From Helicobacteraceae bacterium (lineage in GTDB: Bacteria; Campylobacterota; Campylobacteria; Campylobacterales; Sulfurimonadaceae): a DNA stretch of 11,031 nucleotides. The stretch spans positions 1-11,031 of the forward strand of contig JALWNV010000272.1 in assembly GCA_027083665.1 (NCBI GenBank), read 5' to 3'. Both the position numbers and the translations under genes were made by a program. Within the stretch, counting starts at the first letter, position 1, and each line of letters begins with the position of its first letter. Positions 6,822 through 11,031 of this stretch are shown here, one piece after another. Under the pieces are notes generated by a model. The model was not told where the DNA came from. It searched no databases and saw only the letters and a list, made by a program, of their open reading frames with translations.

Positions 6822-7243
6822 TGCTTTCGCTCCTTGATGATGTTTCGGATGTTTTCGAAGATGCGGTGCAGCTCGGGGTGGGTGACGCGATTCTCGAACG
6901 CTCCCTCCGCCCGGTCGGTGAAGTCGAGGCTCTTTTGGCTCGAGGGCTGCGGCGGCGGGTGATAGCGTGCTTCGGCCTTCACCTCTTTGAAGACGATCAC
7001 GTCTTTGAGCCTGTGTTCCTTGTAGATCTCGCGCATCCGCTGCAGGATTTCGTCGCGCCGGATCCGGAACTCGTTGAGATGTGCGGGATGGGTGAAGTGC
7101 AGCACGAGGATGTTCCCGCGCAGCTGGCCGTAGCGGAAGCCTTTGAGCAGCGGCTCCGGCAGCGCGTCGACAAGCTTGTCGATGGCCTGGTGCTGTTTGA
7201 GTTTCGGGTGGTTGAGTGGGTCGATGGTTGTGTCGTCTGGCAC
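6818..7243 (-). CDS. DciA/DUF721-like protein, possible helicase loader
   Basis: A 141-residue protein with GTG start, preceded by AGGAG about 8 bases upstream. The first 85 residues (LVDALPEPLLKG, then LRGNILVLHFTHPAHLNEFR and a helix up to VIVFKEVKAEARYHP) recall the DUF721/DciA fold: a short helix, a two-strand core with L-x-V-x-F, and a long helix. DciA proteins load or regulate the replicative helicase DnaB in bacteria without DnaC. The assignment rests on pattern and recollection of epsilonproteobacterial DUF721 proteins, so it is tentative. The C-terminal 55 residues are charged and variable. Its N-terminal TTIDPLNHPKLKQHQ resembles the N terminus of the 69-residue protein at 8744-8953. 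It overlaps gemA and lies 238 bases after the RepA-like ATPase gene, consistent with a replication role. Confidence 0.5.
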   Translation of the reverse strand: MPDDTTIDPLNHPKLKQHQAIDKLVDALPEPLLKGFRYGQLRGNILVLHFTHPAHLNEFRIRRDEILQRMREIYKEHRLKDVIVFKEVKAEARYHPPPQPSSQKSLDFTDRAEGAFENRVTHPELHRIFENIRNIIKERKQ

Positions 7244-7481
7244 CTGGTCTCCTTTGAGGGGTGATTACAACAACTTTACAAAACCGAACTACAGCCTGAA
7301 AGTACGGTATTTTCGGCATTTAAAGCATGTGTGTCAGTGCTATGTTGTTATGTTGTAAGTGTTTTATACTGGAGGGAAACTAAAAAGGTTTTTTCAGAAT
7401 AAAGGAAACATCTACAACAGTACAACACTTGTTGCGCATGTGCCTATTTTACGTGGTTTGATCGGTCTTTTGGTGTTGTAA
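7244..7481. promoter_or_regulatory. Intergenic region with repeated TTGTA/TACAA words and a candidate leftward promoter
   Basis: This 238-base AT-rich gap holds six copies of a short word in both orientations: TTACAAC 7265-7271, GTTGT 7344-7348, GTTGTAA 7352-7358, TACAAC 7413-7418 and 7421-7426, GTTGTAA 7475-7481. They may be operator sites or iterons. On the minus strand CCAGTATAAAACAC (about 7364-7377) offers a -10 box, which would give the DciA-like gene a leader of about 115 bases. No convincing gene is present. The first codons of a long shadow frame (MPKIPYF at 7319) lie here without a ribosome binding site. Confidence 0.4.
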
Positions 7482-8399
7482 CTACGGTAGGGTAAAGAAG
7501 TTTCCATTCGGTTTTTCTTCCATATTCCAGAAGCGGCCTGTGTATCGACCCAAAAGATCCCTGCTTGTTTTGTCCGAACTTTTTTTACCGACACTTTTCT
7601 CCAGAAGCTTTCCTTGCGTGATTCCGTTTGGAAAGTTCTTGAGCACCTTAATAACCTTTTCAATGAACTCCTGCTCACTCGGAGGAATAAACGCCTCTTT
7701 GTAGTCGAGAATCTTCATGTTGAAAGTTGTCTTCTGAATTTCAAACGCAATATCTCTCATGTCCGAAAACCGGGTGTTCCTCTTCTTGTGCGTGAAAATA
7801 CTTCGTTCTGCATTCGTGTCCACCATCGTATGCTCATAGATGTTGTCGCTTGCAGTGACAAACACCTGGGAACCTTGGTAGCTTCTACCGCTCTTGTTCA
7901 TATGGTGGAGCAAAAGATTGGTTGCGCCTTTTGAGCGAAACCACATTAATGCCCTGAGAAGCTTTTTCGCATTGTCATCATTATCGAGCTGCATGAAGTT
8001 CACAGCAGAATCCCAGATAAGAACGAAGTTTGATAAGCAGTCTTTCGGGCTATCCCTCGTGTACTTCAACAGGCTTTCTACGACCTCATAGCCTTCCCGC
8101 TGAACCTTGTCCTTACTGATGTAATCCATGCTGTCTTTCAATGCATCGGCAACCTCAAACCATCCGCGCTCAACTAATGACACCAGCCCGTTATCGAAAT
8201 CAAAATACTGAACACGCATTGATGTATTCTCGCAAATATACTTTGAAAGCGCCTGGGCAACGACGCTTTTCCCATGCTTTGCCGGGGCGTAATACGTCGT
8301 GATGGCGCCCTTCGCCAGAAAACCATCGATAATATACTCAACCTTATCTGATGGCTTGTCATCAATAGTTATCCCTTGACCCAAAAATGGATTGGTCAT
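7482..8399 (-). CDS. RepA-like AAA/RecA-fold ATPase
   Basis: A 305-residue ATPase of the AAA_25/RepA-like type (hexameric RecA-fold, related to RSF1010 RepA). The Walker A loop is APAKHGKS at residues 38-45 and Walker B is NFVLIWDSA at 124-132. LLLHHMNKSGRSYQGS at 162-177 matches the sensor/arginine region of the family, with a further acidic site in SDNIYEH. The last 80 residues look like a winged helix (PSEQEFIEKVIKVL, then GITQGKLLEKSV), likely for DNA binding. AGGAGG stands 6 bases before ATG 8399. It is clearly AT-richer than gemA, mor or the late genes, suggesting separate acquisition. The likely role is phage replication, or DNA targeting in place of MuB. No transposase is next to it. 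Confidence 0.8.
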   Translation of the reverse strand: MTNPFLGQGITIDDKPSDKVEYIIDGFLAKGAITTYYAPAKHGKSVVAQALSKYICENTSMRVQYFDFDNGLVSLVERGWFEVADALKDSMDYISKDKVQREGYEVVESLLKYTRDSPKDCLSNFVLIWDSAVNFMQLDNDDNAKKLLRALMWFRSKGATNLLLHHMNKSGRSYQGSQVFVTASDNIYEHTMVDTNAERSIFTHKKRNTRFSDMRDIAFEIQKTTFNMKILDYKEAFIPPSEQEFIEKVIKVLKNFPNGITQGKLLEKSVGKKSSDKTSRDLLGRYTGRFWNMEEKPNGNFFTLP

Positions 8400-8408
8400 A
8401 TTTGCCTC

Positions 8409-8672
8409 CTAAAATTGAAATTCGCATCCGGCCCCGACCTTATAACCACAGGCAAACCTGCCGGATTCTGTAAACAGGTAGATAAACCCGTTTTCAGCAC
8501 TTGTGATGACATACGCTTTTTGTCCTTCAAGCCCTTCAAAACGGTCGTCAGGGTAATAAAGTCCCTTCCATACGACTCCTTCGGTAAGCCGATTTTTGAC
8601 GACCATACAGATCGTAATGTCTTCATGTCTGCAAAACTTCTCTTTTGCAATATCTATCGGATGCTTTTCCAT
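8409..8672 (-). CDS. Small protein of unknown function (87 residues)
   Basis: I do not recognise this family. The protein starts MEKHPIDIAKEKFCRHEDITI and continues with alternating hydrophobic stretches (AYVITSAENGFIYLFTE) that suggest a small beta-rich domain, ending CEFQF. AGGGGAT lies 6 bases before ATG 8672. An alternative ATG at 8744 overlaps the upstream stop as TGATG and would add 24 residues. That stretch has no Shine-Dalgarno and contains a hairpin, so I prefer the shorter form. It ends 9 bases before the ATPase start, so both are surely in one transcript. Its base composition is AT-rich like the ATPase gene. Confidence 0.6.
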   Translation of the reverse strand: MEKHPIDIAKEKFCRHEDITICMVVKNRLTEGVVWKGLYYPDDRFEGLEGQKAYVITSAENGFIYLFTESGRFACGYKVGAGCEFQF

Positions 8673-8714
8673 AGTAATCCCCTGCGTAGTTTTCGAGCAA
8701 AACGCTCCATACAC

Positions 8715-8728
8715 CGCCCCGTCGGGCG
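8715..8728. repeat. GC-rich hairpin in front of the 87-residue gene
   Basis: Perfect 5-bp inverted repeat CGCCC/GGGCG with a 4-base loop, between the stop of the 69-residue gene and the preferred start at 8672. On the minus strand it is followed by CGTTTTGC, too few T residues for a firm terminator. It may attenuate transcription or process the message. Confidence 0.35.
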
Positions 8729-8743
8729 ATGGAGGAAGGTTCA

Positions 8744-8953
8744 TCAGCCGGTTTGCCGGCGCTTGATGATATCTTCGCGCTGCCTGGCTTCCAGTTTCGC
8801 GACGATATCTTCGATGCCGTAGAACGCGATCATCAGCGTCTCGGTCATAAATTCGTACCCGTCGAGGTGCTGCGCTTCGATGAGCTCCTTGACGGCGTAT
8901 ACGGCTGCGTTGTAGCGTTTGAGGTTGGTGGGAGTTAGTGGGTCAATTGTCAT
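8744..8953 (-). CDS. Small helical protein sharing an N-terminal motif with the DciA-like protein
   Basis: A 69-residue predicted all-helical, charged protein: MTIDPLTPTNLKRYNAAVYA, a middle helix GIEDIVAKLEARQRED and a basic end (IIKRRQTG). The start overlaps the 3' end of the BRO gene by 11 bases, so translation is probably coupled. Family unknown. The opening TIDPLTPTNLK matches TIDPLNHPKLK in the 141-residue protein at 6818-7243, in both protein and DNA. That suggests a duplicated 5' module or a shared partner-binding peptide. Confidence 0.6.
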   Translation of the reverse strand: MTIDPLTPTNLKRYNAAVYAVKELIEAQHLDGYEFMTETLMIAFYGIEDIVAKLEARQREDIIKRRQTG

Positions 8954-9689
8954 TGGATGCCTCCATTGCCTCGAAGCGACGCAGGAGCGCTTCCCCGTCG
9001 GAGCGCAGTAGTTCGGCCCTGGTTTCGAGTTGACGATCCAGACCTCCGTCTAGGAGATAGCGACCGAAGCTGCCGTCACGGTTGTGCAGGCCGATCCATC
9101 CTGCGCCCTTGCGGGTCCAGTATTCGCGCTGACCCAGTTCGACGCAATGTATACCGCCCTTCAGCTTGTCGCGATGGTATTTTTTAAGTACCCGCAGTGT
9201 GCTCGACGAAACACCCATGATGCGTGCCAGCTCCCCCGTGGTAATGAGAAAGCCGTGATTAACGTCGACAAAAGCGCTAACCCGTACCCCCTGAAACTCG
9301 ATGATAAACTCCGAATTGGGGTTGAGTGTCTCGTAGGTGCGGTAAAATGCTTCCTGGTCCATATCATTCAAGCGTATGTATGTGCCTGTCTTGCGGATGC
9401 TTGGTAGCACTTCCGACGTTACCCATTTGCGGAACGGTTTCGCTTGGGGCTTGTTTGAACGAAGGATCAAAGCATAGAGGCCGGATTCATTGATCATCAA
9501 AATCGAGCCTCCACGGTCTAACGATTTGTTAGACCGCTCATCCTCATCAAGATGATCTGAAATCGTTTTACTCGGGTTTGAATATTCCAAAATATCACAT
9601 ACGTCTTTGGCAACCCACCAGGGATTGCCGCCTTCGTCCATCATCATGCGGACTTCATGCCCGCCGTAGCAAAATGGTATAATTTCCAT
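8943..9689 (-). CDS. BRO-N domain antirepressor-like DNA-binding protein
   Basis: A 248-residue protein. The BRO-N domain (PF02498) covers about residues 4-102, with WWVAKDVCDILEYSNPSKTI at 24-43, ESGLYALILRSNKPQAKPFR at 68-87 and KWVTSEVLPSIRKTG at 88-102. This domain is common in phage antirepressors. A second region at about 145-200 has a helix-turn-helix look (TTGELARIMGVSSSTLRVLK) and a Trp-rich end (YWTRKGAGWIGL). The C-terminal 30 residues are a charged helix. AAAGGAC lies 8-9 bases before ATG 9689, inside the loop of an inverted repeat. It is the first gene behind the strongest promoter in the block, fitting an early regulator. GC content rises from the 5' to the 3' half, as in a domain fusion. 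Confidence 0.82.
   Translation of the reverse strand: MEIIPFCYGGHEVRMMMDEGGNPWWVAKDVCDILEYSNPSKTISDHLDEDERSNKSLDRGGSILMINESGLYALILRSNKPQAKPFRKWVTSEVLPSIRKTGTYIRLNDMDQEAFYRTYETLNPNSEFIIEFQGVRVSAFVDVNHGFLITTGELARIMGVSSSTLRVLKKYHRDKLKGGIHCVELGQREYWTRKGAGWIGLHNRDGSFGRYLLDGGLDRQLETRAELLRSDGEALLRRFEAMEASNDN
9514..9536. repeat. Perfect hairpin inside the BRO gene
   Basis: Arms of 9 bp (CGGTCTAAC/GTTAGACCG) flank a 5-base loop in codons for residues 52-59. On the minus strand a GGAGG follows, then after 10 bases the ATG of Met65, so an internal start just past the BRO-N core is conceivable. It could also be an operator. Confidence 0.5.
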
Positions 9690-9691
9690 TG

Positions 9692-9740
9692 TCTTAAGTC
9701 CTTTAAGATAACCTCCGGTGCATAGTTACAGCTATGCACC
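9692..9740. promoter_or_regulatory. Two inverted repeats in the BRO leader, one enclosing its ribosome binding site
   Basis: The first is TCTTAA, 5 bases, TTAAGA (9692-9708); its loop holds the AAGGAC Shine-Dalgarno of the BRO gene. The second is GGTGCATAG, 6 bases, CTATGCACC (9717-9740), perfect over 9 bp. Both lie in the transcribed leader, so they may act as RNA hairpins controlling translation or as protein-binding operators. Confidence 0.55.
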
Positions 9741-9782
9741 ATTTCAGCCACTTTTATACAGTAGCAACTAAAATACGCAAAA

Positions 9783-9836
9783 CCGTAAATATTACGGCTT
9801 TAGTGAAATATTATCGTCGTTTTGAGGTTTTGTCAA
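9783..9836 (-). promoter_or_regulatory. Main leftward early promoter with overlapping operator palindrome
   Basis: On the minus strand TTGACA (9836-9831), a 17-base spacer and TAATAT (9813-9808) form a near-consensus sigma70 promoter. The predicted start falls at about 9800, at the edge of the palindrome CCGTAA-ATA-TTACGG (9783-9797). A further CCGTAAAT copy lies at 9852-9859, upstream of the -35 box, so repressor sites would flank the promoter. A second -10 (TATAAA with TG, about 9753-9758) lies downstream. The nearby HTH protein is the obvious candidate binder. Confidence 0.7.
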
Positions 9837-9866
9837 GTGGAATATAAGAAGATTTACGGGTTTTAT

Positions 9867-10271
9867 TTACAGTTCGTCGGAAATTATCCGTTTTATCGTC
9901 TCAAATTTCTTTTCAATTTCAAGCAGTTCAAACATGCGTATTGCCCATTGAGGTGTATCGACTACACCTCTTGCCCACTTACCGACAGTATCTTCGCTGA
10001 CACTGAGCTCTTTTGCCAACTGCTTTTGCGTGATGCCGAGTCTTCTGCATGCGGACTTTACCGGATTTGGCTCAACTTTTTCGCCAAGTAACTCAATTGT
10101 CATCATTTGTATCGCCGAGTCGATACCGTAGCCCTCTTCCATTAGCTCTTCGACTTTGTCGGCGAGGTCGTCATACGTGCCAAGTACGGAAAGATCCACT
10201 CTCGCTTCTTTTTCGAACGTTTTGATAGCCTTGAGCACATCGGTGCGACGCCGCTTCTTTCGTAATATCAT
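9867..10271 (-). CDS. Cro/C1-type HTH transcriptional regulator
   Basis: A 134-residue protein with a C-terminal helix-turn-helix (residues 79-102, ITQKQLAKELSVSEDTVGKW) of the XRE/Cro type and a helical N-terminal region (DVLKAIKTFEKEARVDL, then YDDLADKVEELMEEGYG) of unknown fold. The open frame extends to 10394, but ATG 10271 is preceded by AAAGGATC at 7-8 bases, and the upstream residues come from a repeat-rich control region. A plausible promoter is TAAAAT at 10295-10300 on the minus strand. It is read in the same direction as the BRO gene 177 bases downstream, unlike Mu where the c repressor opposes the early genes. It could be a repressor or a Ner/Cro-like switch protein. Confidence 0.78.
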   Translation of the reverse strand: MILRKKRRRTDVLKAIKTFEKEARVDLSVLGTYDDLADKVEELMEEGYGIDSAIQMMTIELLGEKVEPNPVKSACRRLGITQKQLAKELSVSEDTVGKWARGVVDTPQWAIRMFELLEIEKKFETIKRIISDEL

Positions 10272-10294
10272 AGTTGATCCTTTGCTATGCCGGA

Positions 10295-10358
10295 ATTTTA
10301 CAGTTTTGCAAATAAAACGCAAGTCGTCGGACTTGATCGGCCGCTCCGAAAAGCGGCC
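10295..10358 (-). promoter_or_regulatory. Promoter and tandem hairpins upstream of the HTH gene
   Basis: The -10 TAAAAT lies at 10295-10300 on the minus strand. Upstream are two perfect hairpins. One is CAAGTC/GACTTG with a 4-base loop (about 10320-10335), followed on the minus strand by CGTTTTATTT. The other is GGCCGCT/AGCGGCC with a 6-base loop (10339-10358). They may be operators, or a weak terminator that closes transcription entering from the right. Confidence 0.45.
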
Positions 10359-10374
10359 TGTCAAGGCTGCAAAC

Positions 10375-10417
10375 GGTACAATCTGAAACACCACGGTGCC
10401 TCATGAAACACTGTACC
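10375..10417. repeat. Nested inverted and direct repeats before the small RNA promoter
   Basis: GGTACA (10375-10380) and TGTACC (10412-10417) are inverted copies. Between them TGAAACAC occurs twice in direct orientation (10384-10391 and 10404-10411), 20 bases apart, and CACCACGGTG is near-palindromic. This block abuts the -35 box of the RNA promoter, so it could be an operator. Repeats at this spacing could also be transposase-end sites. Confidence 0.4.
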
Positions 10418-10418
10418 A

Positions 10419-10448
10419 TTGATTTTATGTGTATATATTTGCTACAAT
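10419..10448 (+). promoter_or_regulatory. Strong promoter of the small RNA
   Basis: TTGATT (10419-10424), an 18-base spacer and TACAAT (10443-10448) preceded by TG (extended -10 TGCTACAAT). Transcription should start near 10455. No ribosome binding site or reading frame follows before the terminator. Confidence 0.65.
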
Positions 10449-10454
10449 AGACGC

Positions 10455-10598
10455 ATGCAAATACCTCCAAGTGTTTGCCACCGAATGGGAACCAGAAAGA
10501 ATCTTCGGTTGCGAGAACGGTGCATGAGCCCAGCCTAACCAACTGGGTTCCCGTGTCGTAAAGCCCGGTCGTCTGCATGACGGTCGGGCTTTTTTTTT
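10455..10598 (+). ncRNA. Terminator-ended small RNA of unknown family (about 145 nt)
   Basis: The interval between a strong promoter and an intrinsic terminator holds no credible reading frame but much complementarity. GGGAACC (10487-10493) pairs with GGTTCCC (10546-10552), and with small bulges the helix extends to about 14 bp. A competing fold uses CCCAG/CTGGG (10529-10533 with 10543-10547) together with CACCG/CGGTG (10479-10483 with 10518-10522). The competing helices overlap, as in a riboswitch or regulatory RNA. I could not match it to SRP RNA, tmRNA, RNase P RNA or a riboswitch that I know. A divergent 6S RNA cannot be excluded. It stands directly before the 5S-like sequence on the same strand. 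Confidence 0.6.
10562..10598 (+). terminator. Intrinsic terminator of the small RNA
   Basis: A 12-bp stem (AGCCCGGTCGTC with GACGGTCGGGCT, two G-U pairs), a 5-base loop and a run of nine T residues (10590-10598). The T run ends one base before the 5S-like sequence. Confidence 0.9.
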
Positions 10599-10599
10599 G

Positions 10600-10712
10600 C
10601 CCGTTTTTCAGGTACCGGGAGAAACGCCCGGCCCCATTCCGAACCCGGAAGCTAAGCCGGATACCGCCGATAATACTTCCGCTTTCAGCGGTGGGAACGT
10701 AGGTTAGGCGGG
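10600..10712 (+). rRNA. rrf: 5S rRNA, divergent and isolated
   Basis: The core matches bacterial 5S rRNA: CCATTCCGAACCCGGAAG in loop C/helix III, then GCTAAGCC, CCGCCGATAATACT and GGTGGGAACGTAGG. Helix II forms as GGTACCGG with CCGG-A-TACC (10611-10618 with 10657-10665), including the usual bulged A. Helix IV is CCGCT/AGCGG. Helix I is weak: CCCGTTTT at the 5' end pairs with AGGCGGG at the 3' end only through G-U pairs, and the GGTGG-type 5' sequence of typical 5S is missing. Length is about 113 nt. No 23S gene precedes it, it has no promoter of its own, and no terminator follows. It may be a dispersed 5S copy, a decaying paralogue or a 5S-like leader. Confidence 0.7.
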
Positions 10713-10734
10713 ATCTCGACATTGGAGAAGCCTC

Positions 10735-10821
10735 ATGTGCACTATCGCAATCTGTGGGAAAATCTTTCTGGTTCTCGGCTACTCCCTGCTCATTTTAGCG
10801 GGGCTGATTTATCCGCATTAA
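10735..10821 (+). CDS. Putative 28-residue hydrophobic peptide
   Basis: The frame starts ATG 10735 behind GGAG (7 bases away) and ends TAA at 10819-10821. The peptide opens MCTIAICGK and continues as one hydrophobic helix (IFLVLGYSLLILAGLIY). It could be a true small membrane peptide, or the start of a membrane protein cut off by insertion or decay. It begins 22 bases after the 5S-like sequence, with no terminator between, so both could be on one transcript. Confidence 0.4.
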   Translation: MCTIAICGKIFLVLGYSLLILAGLIYPH

Positions 10822-10840
10822 TCGAATATTCGAATAATGC
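10815..10840. repeat. 26-bp near-perfect palindrome
   Basis: Its arms start GCATTA and end TAATGC around the perfect 12-bp core TCGAATATTCGA, with a single mismatched position pair (A opposite A). It overlaps the stop codon of the 28-residue frame. No T run follows on either strand, so it is not an ordinary terminator. An operator or a recombination site is more likely. Confidence 0.6.
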
Positions 10841-10884
10841 CATGGGCCTAAAGAGGAGTGGTTCCCTCTGCCGGTCCACCCATC

Positions 10885-11031
10885 TCACCCCCGCCCGATT
10901 ACACAAACCACCTTCTCGCCGTCTTTGACCGTCAGTTCCGTCTGGTGCTCCTCGTTGAGCTTCGGTTCCACCGTCACCTCTTTGCCGTTGTACGGCTTGA
11001 GCGCCGGGTGCTTCCATGTGTCGCCGAACAT
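10885..11031 (-). CDS. Small protein of unknown function (48 residues), starts at the window edge
   Basis: On the minus strand an ATG occupies the last three bases of the window and the frame ends TGA at 10887-10885. The protein opens MFGDTWKHPALKPYNGKE and closes EKVVCVIGRG, with alternating hydrophobic residues that suggest a small beta structure. GC-rich codons look coding. It may be complete, or the C-terminal end of a larger gene. I do not recognise it. Two bases after its stop an ATG starts an 11-codon frame that I do not count as a gene. Confidence 0.55.
   Translation of the reverse strand: MFGDTWKHPALKPYNGKEVTVEPKLNEEHQTELTVKDGEKVVCVIGRG

Noticed and set aside
6822..7319. Upstream extension of the GemA frame, giving 299 residues
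   Set aside because: The extra part is an Arg/Pro-rich shadow of the DciA-like gene. A good ribosome binding site and ATGA overlap mark the start at 6821.
10455..10598. Identification of the small RNA as SRP RNA, tmRNA or RNase P RNA
   Set aside because: None of the conserved SRP apical loop, tmRNA TPsiC-like 3' end or RNase P core words can be found.
10285..10722. 145-residue minus-strand frame across the small RNA and 5S-like sequence
   Set aside because: It is antisense to structured RNA genes and a terminator, has no ribosome binding site, and looks composite.
1..11031. CRISPR array or insertion sequence
   Set aside because: No regularly spaced repeats of CRISPR type, and no transposase reading frame with terminal inverted repeats, are visible.

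Overview
The window is a piece of a Mu-like (transposable-phage-type) prophage. At the right end are two small RNA genes and a few short reading frames that may be flanking host DNA. The 5S-like sequence, the extended TGnTATAAT promoters with weak -35 boxes and the mixed GC content suggest a Campylobacterota (epsilonproteobacterial) host. That is an inference from recalled family patterns, not a search result.

Left part, plus strand, positions 1-5361: a GC-rich late block in Mu order. It holds a DUF1804-type protein (probably only its C-terminal half), the large terminase (Mu gp28 type), the portal (gp29/DUF935), the F-like head morphogenesis protein (gp30) and the gpG-like virion morphogenesis protein. 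The first four genes overlap or touch. The order is disturbed between F and G. There the C-terminal domain of F is frameshifted, and a degenerate tRNA-like gene with its own good promoter lies on the opposite strand. A short orphan reading frame then runs into the gpG ribosome binding site.

Middle and right, minus strand, 10271 down to 5374: an early/middle block read leftward. In reading order it holds an HTH regulator, a strong promoter region with nested inverted repeats, a BRO-N antirepressor-like protein, two small unknown proteins, a RepA-like ATPase, an intergenic region with repeated TTGTA/TACAA words, a DciA/DUF721-like protein, GemA (Mu gp16), a Mor-type activator and two overlapping small membrane proteins. 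The gemA-mor pair ties this block to Mu-like phages, but no transposase A or MuB is visible in the window.

The two blocks converge at about 5362-5374 with no terminator between them. In Mu itself, early and late genes run the same way. The expected genes after gpG (protease/scaffold, major capsid) are absent, so the prophage looks rearranged or belongs to a lineage with a different layout.

Right end, 10272-11031: a repeat-rich control region, then a strong plus-strand promoter driving a terminator-ended RNA of about 145 nt of unknown family. Directly behind it lies a divergent 5S rRNA-like sequence, a 28-residue hydrophobic reading frame, a 26-bp near-perfect palindrome, and a 48-residue minus-strand protein starting at the window edge.
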